This document shows, piece by piece, positions 1-6,401 of a DNA stretch of 7,092 nt (the stretch's first letter is position 1; the number at the start of each line of letters is the position of its first letter). Source of the stretch: Abditibacteriota bacterium (GTDB lineage: Bacteria > Armatimonadota > UBA5829); NCBI GenBank assembly GCA_017958015.1, contig JAGDDM010000224.1, positions 1 to 7,092 of the forward strand. The letters run 5' to 3'. The position numbers and the translations under genes were made by a program. The notes beneath the pieces are model-generated. The model did not search any database. It worked only from the letters and a program-made list of their open reading frames with translations, and was not told the origin of the DNA.

Positions 1-581
1 CTGCCGTCTTTGGATCCGTCGTTTGACATGTGCCAAGTGTTTTCGCCGTACTGGGCGTTAATGTAGCCGTACTGGTTGTATGCCGTAAAAGTATTGCCGT
101 TTCTGTAACCGTAGGACCAAGGATTGCTGTTGTTGGCGTTGCCGAAGTTCATGTTAATATCCCAAGCCAGACTTGTGTTGGGCATATTTTCGACCGTAAC
201 GCGTCCCGTGGTTGTGTCGCCGAACCAAGTTACGCCGTCATGCACCATCCGCCAGTCCGAGGTAAACGTGCCGGTGGTGTTGCCGAAGGATCTGCTGAAC
301 TTGAAAACGTGGGTAGCGCCGGGCGTTATCGTACTGTCGGTACCGGAACTCGGTAAGTAAATACGGGTGCCGCCGAAGGGGTCGCCGTCGTCCACAGCTC
401 CGAGTCTGGTATTACTGTCCCAAGTATAGGAACCTCTGTTTACAACCATTACATAGAAGTATCCGCTGGAGCCCTTGGCAACGTGCTGGGGAATCGCGGA
501 CATCAAAATCTCGGCGCTGTGGGTAAACGCCGCGGAGGCCGCCAATATCAATAACATAATAGCGGAAAAAAGTTTTTTCAT
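1..581 (-). CDS. Secreted NBR1-type Ig-like domain protein (3' end beyond window)
   Basis: Partial gene: 193 complete codons from the ATG at 581-579, with no stop before the left edge. Residues 1-23 are a Sec signal peptide (MKK start, hydrophobic core LFSAIMLLILAASAAF, likely cleavage after THSA). Residues about 32-131 fit an NBR1-type Ig-like domain: VVNRGSYTW near the start, a TPG turn at 86-88, and the hallmark block SDWRMVHDGVTWFGD at 108-122, very like the WRMV..GV.WFG strand of bacterial members of this family. A second module begins near residue 136, with NPWSYGYRNGNTF at 153-165; it is rich in Asn, Gly, Trp and Tyr, like extracellular beta-sandwich modules, and I cannot name it. The protein is probably exported to the periplasm or cell surface and involved in binding; no catalytic motif is visible. 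The start is supported by AAGGAG seven nt upstream. It has its own promoter, separate from the operon. The domain call is fairly sure; the function is unknown. Confidence 0.85.
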   Translation of the reverse strand, partial: MKKLFSAIMLLILAASAAFTHSAEILMSAIPQHVAKGSSGYFYVMVVNRGSYTWDSNTRLGAVDDGDPFGGTRIYLPSSGTDSTITPGATHVFKFSRSFGNTTGTFTSDWRMVHDGVTWFGDTTTGRVTVENMPNTSLAWDINMNFGNANNSNPWSYGYRNGNTFTAYNQYGYINAQYGENTWHMSNDGSKDG

Positions 582-588
582 TGTTTCT

Positions 589-594
589 CTCCTT
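589..594 (-). promoter_or_regulatory. Shine-Dalgarno site of the Ig-like protein gene
   Basis: The minus strand reads AAGGAG, then seven nt (AGAAACA), then ATG at 581. The site is near perfect and fixes the start of a gene whose reading frame is open at the window edge. It lies six nt downstream of the leader hairpin. Confidence 0.8.
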
Positions 595-600
595 GCATAC

Positions 601-635
601 TCGGTAAATCGACCGAGAAACATTTCGATTACCGA
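601..635 (-). promoter_or_regulatory. Leader hairpin with two competing 5' arms
   Basis: In the presumed 5' UTR of the Ig-like protein gene, arms 625-635 and 601-612 pair over 11 bp with one bulged base and a 12-nt loop. The outer element UCGGU also occurs at 612-616. Both UCGGU copies (631-635 and 612-616) can therefore pair with the single ACCGA at 601-605, giving a long and a short hairpin that exclude each other. The structure starts roughly nine nt after the predicted transcription start and ends six nt before the Shine-Dalgarno. It could stabilise the mRNA, tune translation, or, as DNA, be an operator. The pairing is seen directly; the role is inferred. Confidence 0.5.
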
Positions 636-650
636 TTTTTAAACAAATGT

Positions 651-679
651 ATTTTACCGGAAAATCAAGCAAGTGTCAA
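651..679 (-). promoter_or_regulatory. Sigma-70/sigma-A promoter for the Ig-like protein gene
   Basis: The minus strand has a perfect -35 TTGACA (679-674), a 17-nt spacer and TAAAAT (656-651) as the -10, five of six matches to consensus. Predicted transcription start is near 644, giving a leader of about 60 nt. It sits between the terminator of the upstream gene and the start codon, as expected for an independent and potentially strong transcription unit. Confidence 0.85.
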
Positions 680-717
680 ATCAGCGAAAAACTCCCGAAT
701 CCGGATATCAATAACAC

Positions 718-744
718 AAAAAAAGGCTCCCGGTCGGGAGCCTT
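718..744 (-). terminator. Intrinsic (rho-independent) terminator
   Basis: On the minus strand a 9-bp stem of AAGGCTCCC and GGGAGCCTT arms (744-736 and 731-723) closes a 4-nt loop GACC and runs directly into a T tract (724-718). It lies about 18 nt past the TAA of the lipoprotein gene, so it ends that transcript and separates it from the promoter at 651-679. Confidence 0.93.
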
Positions 745-761
745 GTAAAAACATCGAAAAA

Positions 762-1673
762 TTACTTGTCTTTCTTGGTGAACTGATCCGCGACGTCCTT
801 GAAATCCGGGAGCTTGATGTCAATCTTGGCGGCGGACTTCTTCTCGTCGATCTTGCTTCTGAAGTTCTGATCGTACTGGGCTTTCTGCATAGCGGCGATG
901 TCGGCAACTTCGTCCTTAACATCCGCAAGCTTCTTGTTGATGGCGGGGATGTCCTTGGTGACGGTGAAGATGGCGTACTGCGGCTGCTGACCTTCGGGCG
1001 CGATGTTCACGGGGTCGGAAACGTCGCCCTTCTTGAGGCCCTTTATGACCTTCTTGGCTTCGTCGGAAAGCGGGGTCTGAATCTCGCCGTTCTCGGAGCT
1101 GAACTTGAAGGGGGTGGTACCGAACATGGGAGACTGATAGTCGCCGGAGAGATCGTCGAAGGAGGTGCCGGAAACGGCTTTCTTCTTGGCCTCGGCAAGC
1201 TTAGCCTTGTCGGTGTTGATGAGAGCGGAGATCTGCTGTCTCGGACCGTGGACGAAGAGGGTCTTGGCCATTTCGTAGGTCTGCTTCAGCTCCTCGTCGG
1301 TGGGCTTCATGTACTTCTTGGCAAGGTTCATGTTGGCCTGCTGAGCGTAGAGCTGGGACTTGATGAAGTCCTCGCCGTAGAGCTTGACCTGATCCTCATA
1401 GGCGCCCTGGTCTTTGAGTCTGTCAATCTGAACCTGAATCTGCTTGTCGGTGGGAAGCACGTTCTCGTCCTTGGCAATCTGAAGCGTCAGCTTCTGATCG
1501 ATGAGGTTCTGCAAAGTGCTCTTGCCGTAGAAGCGGACCATGGTGTCAACGTACTCTTTGCCGCTGATGGCTTCGCCGTTGACAACGGCAACGGTGGAGG
1601 GAACGCTTCCTCCGCCGCAACCGGCGATTACGACCGCCGCGGCGGCCAAAACGATAAGACCTGTTTTCTTCAT
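762..1673 (-). CDS. PrsA/SurA-like peptidyl-prolyl isomerase-family lipoprotein, degenerate parvulin domain
   Basis: 303 residues, close to the usual 280-330 of PrsA-type foldases. Residues 1-19 form a lipoprotein signal peptide with lipobox IAGC, so Cys19 would be lipidated, followed by a Gly-rich tether. Residues about 27-130 match the SurA/PrsA N-terminal chaperone region (VAVVNGEAISGKEY, then LIDQKLTLQIAKDENVLPT). Residues about 144-240 align with a parvulin domain: a FDDL segment near 172-175 and GDVSDPVNI at 216-224, where active members have G.ISDPV followed by GYHII. The first catalytic-site His (usual SHIL) falls at RQQISAL (145-151) and the last (GYHI) at PQYAI (231-235); both are absent. 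It is probably a chaperone anchored outside the cytoplasmic membrane, with little or no isomerase activity. The C-terminus is Lys/Asp-rich and helical. The Shine-Dalgarno AAGGAG (1692-1687) is 13 nt from the ATG, unusually far, but no nearer in-frame start exists. Confidence 0.85.
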   Translation of the reverse strand: MKKTGLIVLAAAAVVIAGCGGGSVPSTVAVVNGEAISGKEYVDTMVRFYGKSTLQNLIDQKLTLQIAKDENVLPTDKQIQVQIDRLKDQGAYEDQVKLYGEDFIKSQLYAQQANMNLAKKYMKPTDEELKQTYEMAKTLFVHGPRQQISALINTDKAKLAEAKKKAVSGTSFDDLSGDYQSPMFGTTPFKFSSENGEIQTPLSDEAKKVIKGLKKGDVSDPVNIAPEGQQPQYAIFTVTKDIPAINKKLADVKDEVADIAAMQKAQYDQNFRSKIDEKKSAAKIDIKLPDFKDVADQFTKKDK

Positions 1674-1686
1674 TTTTTGAAATGAA

Positions 1687-1692
1687 CTCCTT
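1687..1692 (-). promoter_or_regulatory. Shine-Dalgarno site of the lipoprotein gene, long spacing
   Basis: AAGGAG on the minus strand is followed by 13 nt (TTCATTTCAAAAA) before the ATG at 1673, against a usual 5-9 nt. No alternative in-frame start lies between them, so the ATG stands, but initiation may be less than optimal. Confidence 0.6.
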
Positions 1693-1699
1693 GTATATG

Positions 1700-1741
1700 T
1701 TTTTTTGGGGTTAGGGGTCTATGCCTAAAACCCGTTTTTTT
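1700..1741. other. Imperfect hairpin in the ABC-F/lipoprotein gap, T-flanked on the plus strand
   Basis: GGGTTAGG (1708-1715) pairs with CCTAAAACCC (1724-1733) with a two-base bulge and an 8-nt loop. On the plus strand it is flanked by T runs on both sides (1700-1706 and 1735-1741), so it resembles an intrinsic terminator for plus-strand transcription. In the direction of the genes it is flanked by A runs, which does not make an intrinsic terminator. It may block antisense transcription, or simply be part of the lipoprotein leader. Confidence 0.35.
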
Positions 1742-1753
1742 ACTGCAATATAT

Positions 1754-1783
1754 ATTATACCGTAATTGCCTCGGTTTCCGCAA
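1754..1783 (-). promoter_or_regulatory. Likely internal promoter for the lipoprotein gene
   Basis: The minus strand carries a perfect -10 TATAAT (1759-1754) that overlaps the TAA stop of the ABC-F gene. TTGCGG (1783-1778), 18 nt upstream, is a weak -35 with only TTG matching. The predicted start near 1747 would give a leader of about 74 nt. The 82-nt gap here, against single-base gaps in the operon upstream, supports a separate or additional start of transcription. Confidence 0.55.
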
Positions 1784-3656
1784 TATCTTCGCAAAGTTTT
1801 TCCCATTCCGAGTACAATTTTTCCGTTTTCGACAAAAGTTCGTCGTAGCGGGCCTTTATTTCCTTAATCTTTCCGGTTTTGTAATTCTCCTCGTCGCAGA
1901 GAGCGGCGCCCAAAGTCTCCGTCTCCGCCTCCAAAGTCTCGATTTCTTCCTCGATACCTTTGCGGCGCTTGTTCATCTCCCGCAGGACACGTTCCTTTTC
2001 CCGCAGAGAGGACATGGGCCTTGTTTTCTTCTCCGCGCCCCGCTCTTCCCGCTTGGCCTCGGACTCCGCGTACATGGTTTTCTCGAAGTAGCGGGAGTAG
2101 TTGCCCAAATATGTTGTGAACTTGCCGTCCTTTATCTCCGCTATCTCGCCGCACACCGCGTCCAGAAAATATCTGTCGTGGCTCACCGCCACCAGCGTGC
2201 CGTCGAATCGGGAGAGCGCGTCCTCCAGAGCCTCGCGGGACACGATGTCAAGGTGGTTCGTGGGTTCGTCCAGAAGCAAAAGGTTGGGCTTGCCGGCCAA
2301 AATCTTCGCCAGCGACAACCTTGACCGCTCGCCGCCGGAGAGGACGCTGACCGTCTTGAACGCGTCGTCCCCCATAAACAGGAACGAGGCGAGGAGGTCC
2401 CGGGCCTCTTTGGTGCTCACGTCGGTACCGGATACAAGCTCCTCAAGCACCGTGTTGTCCGGGTCCATATCCTCGAACTGCTGAGCGTAGTAAATCATGT
2501 GCACGTTGTGGCCGATGGTCACAACGCCTTCCGTGGGGTTCTCCTCGTCGGCGATGATGCGGAGCATGGTTGTCTTGCCGCTGCCGTTGGGACCAACAAC
2601 CCCCACCCGCGAGCCTCTCGTCACCAATCCCGTTACGTCGGAAAAGAGAACTTTGTTCCCGAAACGCTTGGAAATATGGGACAGGCGGATAACATCCTTG
2701 CCGCTGCGAACGCCCTGCTTAAACTCCGCCCTGATGCCCTTGGCTTCGGTGGTTTTGCTTATGCGCTCAATCCGCTCCAGCTGCTTAATCTTGCTGTCGC
2801 GGCGGGAAAACTTACGGTGGGAAAAAAGTGTCTGAATGGCCGCCTCGAGACGGGCGATTTCCTTCTGCTGGGCTTTGTAGAGCCGCCGCTGTTCCTCGAT
2901 GCGCTCACGCTTCGTCTTGGCGTATTCGGAATAGCCGCCCCGGTAGGCGGTGAGTTTGCCGCCGTCAATCTCCAGAACCCGGGTCACAACCCTGTCCATG
3001 AAGTAGCGGTCGTGACTGACGATGAGAGCCGCGCCGCCGTAGCGGGTGCGAAGATAGTCCTGAAGCCAGGTGCAGGCCTCGATGTCCAAGTGGTTGGTGG
3101 GCTCGTCAAGAATGAGAAAATCCGGCTCCGTGAGCAGAATCCGCGCCAGCGCCGCCCGGGTCTTCTGACCGCCGCTTAATGTGCTGACGGTTTGGTTCAT
3201 CTCCTCGTCGGAGAAACCCAGTCCGGAAAGCACAGCCTTGGCCTTGTCCCGGTACATAAAGCCGTCCAGAGTGTCGAAAGCGTGGCTCGTCTCCGCCATT
3301 TTCGCCGCGGCTTCCCCGTCATCCGGGTTCTCCGCTATGCGCTTTTCCAGCCGGTCAAGTTCTTCCGCCAGGCGCAGAAGCTCCGGCGTGAGTCCGCAGA
3401 CCGCCGGTTGAAGTTTCGAGGCGTCCGGCAAATCCGGCTCCTGGGGCAGATAGCCCACGTTCCCGGTCTCGACCCGCACGATGCCGCCGTCCGCGGTTTC
3501 CTCGCCGCAGATAATCTTCAAAAGAGTGCTTTTGCCGGTTCCGTTGGCGCCGATGAGAGCGACCCGCTCCCCTGCCTCAATCAGAAACGAAGCGTCGGCG
3601 AAAAGGTCTTGGGTTCCGTAGGACTTTTTGAGTCCCGATACGGTCAGTACAGCCAC
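1755..3656 (-). CDS. ABC-F family ATPase (YdiF/Uup-like translation factor)
   Basis: 633 residues, the usual length for Uup and YdiF types. There are two ABC domains and no membrane segments, so it is a soluble ABC-F protein rather than a transporter. Domain 1 has Walker A GANGTGKS (36-43), signature LSGGQ (160-164), Walker B with catalytic Glu185 (LILDEPTNHLD) and switch His215. Domain 2 has GPNGSGKT (355-362), LSGGE (439-443), Glu464 and His493. All catalytic residues are intact. The charged helical linker at about 240-320 is the P-site tRNA interaction region, and residues 540-630 form a coiled-coil C-terminal extension ending in LYSEWEKL. ABC-F proteins bind the ribosomal E site and relieve stalled or mispositioned complexes; some give antibiotic protection, which cannot be read from this sequence. 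The start is GTG, one nt after the TGA of the YchF-like gene. No clear Shine-Dalgarno or other in-frame start precedes it, so translation is probably coupled. Confidence 0.95.
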   Translation of the reverse strand: MAVLTVSGLKKSYGTQDLFADASFLIEAGERVALIGANGTGKSTLLKIICGEETADGGIVRVETGNVGYLPQEPDLPDASKLQPAVCGLTPELLRLAEELDRLEKRIAENPDDGEAAAKMAETSHAFDTLDGFMYRDKAKAVLSGLGFSDEEMNQTVSTLSGGQKTRAALARILLTEPDFLILDEPTNHLDIEACTWLQDYLRTRYGGAALIVSHDRYFMDRVVTRVLEIDGGKLTAYRGGYSEYAKTKRERIEEQRRLYKAQQKEIARLEAAIQTLFSHRKFSRRDSKIKQLERIERISKTTEAKGIRAEFKQGVRSGKDVIRLSHISKRFGNKVLFSDVTGLVTRGSRVGVVGPNGSGKTTMLRIIADEENPTEGVVTIGHNVHMIYYAQQFEDMDPDNTVLEELVSGTDVSTKEARDLLASFLFMGDDAFKTVSVLSGGERSRLSLAKILAGKPNLLLLDEPTNHLDIVSREALEDALSRFDGTLVAVSHDRYFLDAVCGEIAEIKDGKFTTYLGNYSRYFEKTMYAESEAKREERGAEKKTRPMSSLREKERVLREMNKRRKGIEEEIETLEAETETLGAALCDEENYKTGKIKEIKARYDELLSKTEKLYSEWEKLCEDIAETEAITV

Positions 3657-3657
3657 G

Positions 3658-4722
3658 TCAGACTTTGTTGCGGATGTACATCACGTCGCCGTCCTCAACG
3701 ACGTAGTCCTTGCCCTGCAAAGTCACGATGCCCTGCCGCTTGGCCTCTTCCCAACTGCCCACTTCCTCAATCTGCTTGAAGTTGGCCACTTCGGCGCGGA
3801 TGAAGCCTCTGGCGATGTCGCTGTGAATGGTGCCCGCGGCGTCGATGGCGGTCTCGCCCTTGTGAATGGTCCAAGCCCGCACTTCCGGCTCGCCGGCGGT
3901 GATGAAAGAAATGAGACCCAGCATCTCGTAAGTCTTCTTGATGAGGGCGTTCCGGGCCGGCTCCTTGATGCCCATGGAGGCCAGGAATTCCGCTTCCTCC
4001 TCGTCCGGCAGCTCCGCCACTTCCATCTCAATCTCGGCGCAGAGCTCCAGCTCGCCCAAAAGCTCTTCCTCGCAGTACTTGCGGAAAGCGACAATCTCCT
4101 CCGACTCGGAGCCAATCATATCCTCCGCCACGTTCAGCACGATAATCATGGGCTTCAGCGTGAGGAAAGAATAACTGTTGATGAACTTCATCTCGTCGGC
4201 GGAAAAGTCCATGCTCTTAAGGGGTTTGCCGTTCTCGAAGGCGTCTTTAAGCCGCTCAAGCAAGGCGTTTTCAATGGTCGCCGGAGTGAGGGCGCCCTTT
4301 TTGACGCCGTGGAGCTGTTTCTCTATCCGCTCCATGCGGTTTTCCACCATCTGCATGTCCGCCAGAAGAAGCTCGTCGTTCAAAGCGTGGAGATTGCTCA
4401 TAGCCTGAGAGGCGTCCGGGAAGGCGGCCACCACATGGACAAGAGCGTCGACTCTGCGGACGTCGGCGAAGAAGTCGGCGCCGAATTTGGCTCCGCCGGT
4501 GTCAACCTTGGCGGCGCCGTCGATAAACTGTATGCTTGCGTAGGTGGTTTTTTTGGGGTTGTACTGCTTGGCGAAGTAGTCGATTCTCTCATCGGGAACG
4601 TTCACCACGCCCACGTTGGGCTTGCCCGAACCGTATTCGTTAATCTTCACGGTGCCCCGGGTGAGAGCCCGGAACAATGTCGTTTTTCCCGAAGACGGGA
4701 GTCCCACTATACCTACTATCAT
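3658..4722 (-). CDS. YchF/DUF933-type P-loop NTPase with TGS domain, eroded GTPase motifs
   Basis: 354 residues; YchF/OLA1 proteins have about 360. The N-terminal P-loop is GLPSSGKTT (7-15), where classical YchF has GLPNVGKST. PNVGVVNVPDERID (35-48) matches the YchF switch region. Where YchF has the G3 motif DIAGL, this protein has FIDGAAKVD (66-74), losing the DxxG glycine. NVAE (197-200) is the YchF form of the base-recognition motif (NxxE), which favours ATP over GTP. A helical region spans about 105-180, and a TGS domain at about 269-352 is well kept (EVRAWTIHKGE, GFIRAEV, GKDYVVEDGDVMY). YchF-family ATPases associate with ribosomes and stress responses. Because of the altered motifs I think this is the divergent paralogue subfamily rather than classical YchF, so I give no symbol. 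It starts one nt after the RNase J stop, with GGAG seven nt upstream, and ends one nt before the ABC-F start. Confidence 0.88.
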   Translation of the reverse strand: MIVGIVGLPSSGKTTLFRALTRGTVKINEYGSGKPNVGVVNVPDERIDYFAKQYNPKKTTYASIQFIDGAAKVDTGGAKFGADFFADVRRVDALVHVVAAFPDASQAMSNLHALNDELLLADMQMVENRMERIEKQLHGVKKGALTPATIENALLERLKDAFENGKPLKSMDFSADEMKFINSYSFLTLKPMIIVLNVAEDMIGSESEEIVAFRKYCEEELLGELELCAEIEMEVAELPDEEEAEFLASMGIKEPARNALIKKTYEMLGLISFITAGEPEVRAWTIHKGETAIDAAGTIHSDIARGFIRAEVANFKQIEEVGSWEEAKRQGIVTLQGKDYVVEDGDVMYIRNKV

Positions 4723-4723
4723 T

Positions 4724-6400
4724 CTAAATCTCCATAATCAGAGGAACTATCATGGGCCGGCGGCGGAACGTCTCGTTGATGAACTTCGCCATGGCCTTGC
4801 GGCACACCCGCTTGATTTCTTCCGTGTCCTCAACAACGCCGTTGGCAAGGAACTCGTCGAGAGCCTTGATGACAACCGCCCTCGCCTCGTCCTCAAGCTC
4901 TTCCATAACTTCGTCCACCGTGAAGCCCCGGGTGATGATGTCCGGCTCCACCAGCAGAGAGTCGTGCTTGTCGTCCATGGTGAGAACAATAATGATGATG
5001 CCGTCGTGGGCAAGGTGCCGTCTGTCCCGGAGAACAAAGTCCTCCACGTCGCCGACGCCCAGACCGTCCACCATAACCATGCCGCTTTCAACCTTGTCCT
5101 CGGCGATGAAACCGTATCCGTCCTCGTCAATCTCCAAAACGTCGCCGATGGTGAGTTTGAAGATATTCTCCTCATCATAGCCCATGAGCTCCGCCAGGCG
5201 TTTGAAAGCGGAATAGTGGCGGTACTCGCCGTGAACGGGAATGAGGTTCTTGGGGCGCACGAGATTCACGAGGAGTTTGATGTCCTCGCTGTTGCCGTGG
5301 CCGGAGACGTGGACCTTGGTGTAGGGTTCGTAGAACACCTTTGCCCCGCGCTTGAAAAGTCTGTTGATGGTGCGCCAAACCAGGTTTTCGTTACCCGGAA
5401 TGGCGGTGGCGGAGATGATGACCGTGTCACCCTCCCCTATCTTCACCTGCTTGTGCTCGTCCATGGATATCCGGGACAGCGCCGACATGGGTTCGCCCTG
5501 ACTGCCGGTGGTGAGTACCACAATCTTGTCGTCCTCATAGGACTTAATCTCATCGAGACCGATGCGGGTTCCCATGCCTATGGTCAGATACCCCAGTTCC
5601 TCGGCGATGGCGGTGTTGGATTCCATGCTCCGCCCCGCCACGGCAACCTTCTTGCCGTACTTTTCCGCCAGGTCGAAGACCTGCTGCAGGCGGTGGATGT
5701 GGGAAGCGAAGGAAGCCACGATGATGCGGCCCTCCGCCGAAGCGAAAATCTTGTCAAGAGAGTCGTGAACAACACTCTCGCTCTCCGTAAAGCCCGGCTT
5801 CTCCACGTTGGTGGTATCGCAGAGCATATACTCCACGCCCTCGTCGCCGATCTCCGCCAAGCGGCTGAAGTTGGCAACCTTGCCGTCGATGGGAGTCTGG
5901 TCGAACTTGAAGTCGCCGCTGCAGACGATGTTCCCTATGGGTGTGCGGATAATGAGACCCGCGGCGCCGGGAATGGAGTGGGAAACCCGGAAGTACTCCA
6001 CGGAGAAAGAACCCAGCTCAATCACGTCGCCGTAGTCAACTTCGTTCAGCTTCGCCACGTCCGCCAGCTTATGCTCTTCCAACTTGTTGCGCACGATGGC
6101 CAGGGTGAGAGCCGTGCCGTAGATGGGAATATCCATCTCCCGCAGGAGGTAGGGAATGGCGCCCACGTGGTCCTCGTGACCGTGTGTAAGAACAAGACCC
6201 AGAACTTCGTCGGCCCGCTCCTCAAGGAAAGTCGTGTCCGGAATAACGATGTCAACACCGGGCATATCCTCTTCGGGGAACATAAGACCGGCGTCCACCA
6301 CCAGAATCTCGTCCCGGTAGCAGAAACAGGTCATGTTCTTGCCGATTTCGGTTACTCCGCCGAGGGGTATAATCCTCAGCTTATTGTCTTCGAATGCCAT
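4724..6400 (-). CDS. rnj: Ribonuclease J
   Basis: 558 residues, a full-length RNase J (family about 550-560). It is a metallo-beta-lactamase/beta-CASP nuclease with 5'-3' exonuclease and endonuclease activity in mRNA decay and rRNA maturation. Zinc ligands are visible: HGHEDH (73-78), His141 in VSHSIPG, Asp163 in SGDFKFD and His390 in IPVHGEYRHY. Beta-CASP elements include ASHIHRLQQ (232-240), TTGSQGEP (297-304) and HVSGHGN (364-370). Residues from about 450 form the C-terminal domain. It opens with KLRIIPLGGVTEIGKNM, typical of the family. No catalytic residue is missing. The ATG follows the asd stop by one nt; the Shine-Dalgarno is weak (AAAGAAG, overlapping the asd stop codon region), so coupling to asd translation is likely. 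In Bacillus subtilis rnjB also follows asd and dapA, so the neighbourhood has precedent. J1 and J2 types cannot be told apart from this sequence alone. Confidence 0.97.
   Translation of the reverse strand: MAFEDNKLRIIPLGGVTEIGKNMTCFCYRDEILVVDAGLMFPEEDMPGVDIVIPDTTFLEERADEVLGLVLTHGHEDHVGAIPYLLREMDIPIYGTALTLAIVRNKLEEHKLADVAKLNEVDYGDVIELGSFSVEYFRVSHSIPGAAGLIIRTPIGNIVCSGDFKFDQTPIDGKVANFSRLAEIGDEGVEYMLCDTTNVEKPGFTESESVVHDSLDKIFASAEGRIIVASFASHIHRLQQVFDLAEKYGKKVAVAGRSMESNTAIAEELGYLTIGMGTRIGLDEIKSYEDDKIVVLTTGSQGEPMSALSRISMDEHKQVKIGEGDTVIISATAIPGNENLVWRTINRLFKRGAKVFYEPYTKVHVSGHGNSEDIKLLVNLVRPKNLIPVHGEYRHYSAFKRLAELMGYDEENIFKLTIGDVLEIDEDGYGFIAEDKVESGMVMVDGLGVGDVEDFVLRDRRHLAHDGIIIIVLTMDDKHDSLLVEPDIITRGFTVDEVMEELEDEARAVVIKALDEFLANGVVEDTEEIKRVCRKAMAKFINETFRRRPMIVPLIMEI
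4730..4733 (-). promoter_or_regulatory. Shine-Dalgarno site of the YchF-like gene inside the RNase J 3' end
   Basis: GGAG on the minus strand lies within the last codons of RNase J (ATG GAG ATT TAG), seven nt before the ATG at 4722. It decides that start and shows the tight coupling of the two genes. Confidence 0.6.
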
Positions 6401-6401
6401 T

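Noticed and set aside
30..360. Two short plus-strand frames at the left end
   Set aside because: Both are antisense to the signal-peptide/Ig-domain frame, which has a promoter, a Shine-Dalgarno and domain motifs.
412..672. 86-codon minus-strand frame overlapping the start of the Ig-like gene
   Set aside because: It would begin upstream of the mapped leader hairpin and read the Ig-like gene out of frame. It has no ribosome site and no recognisable motif.
1707..1717. GGGGTTAGGGG resembling a telomere-like or G-quadruplex motif
   Set aside because: There are only two G runs, too few for an intramolecular quadruplex, and the segment is better explained as one arm of the imperfect hairpin.
2499..3179. 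226-codon open frame on the plus strand within the ABC-F gene
   Set aside because: It covers conserved ABC motifs on the opposite strand and has no family resemblance of its own; it is a shadow.
3628..4737. 369-codon open frame on the plus strand, opposite the YchF-like gene
   Set aside because: It mirrors a recognised gene almost end to end, with no domain, Shine-Dalgarno or promoter of its own.
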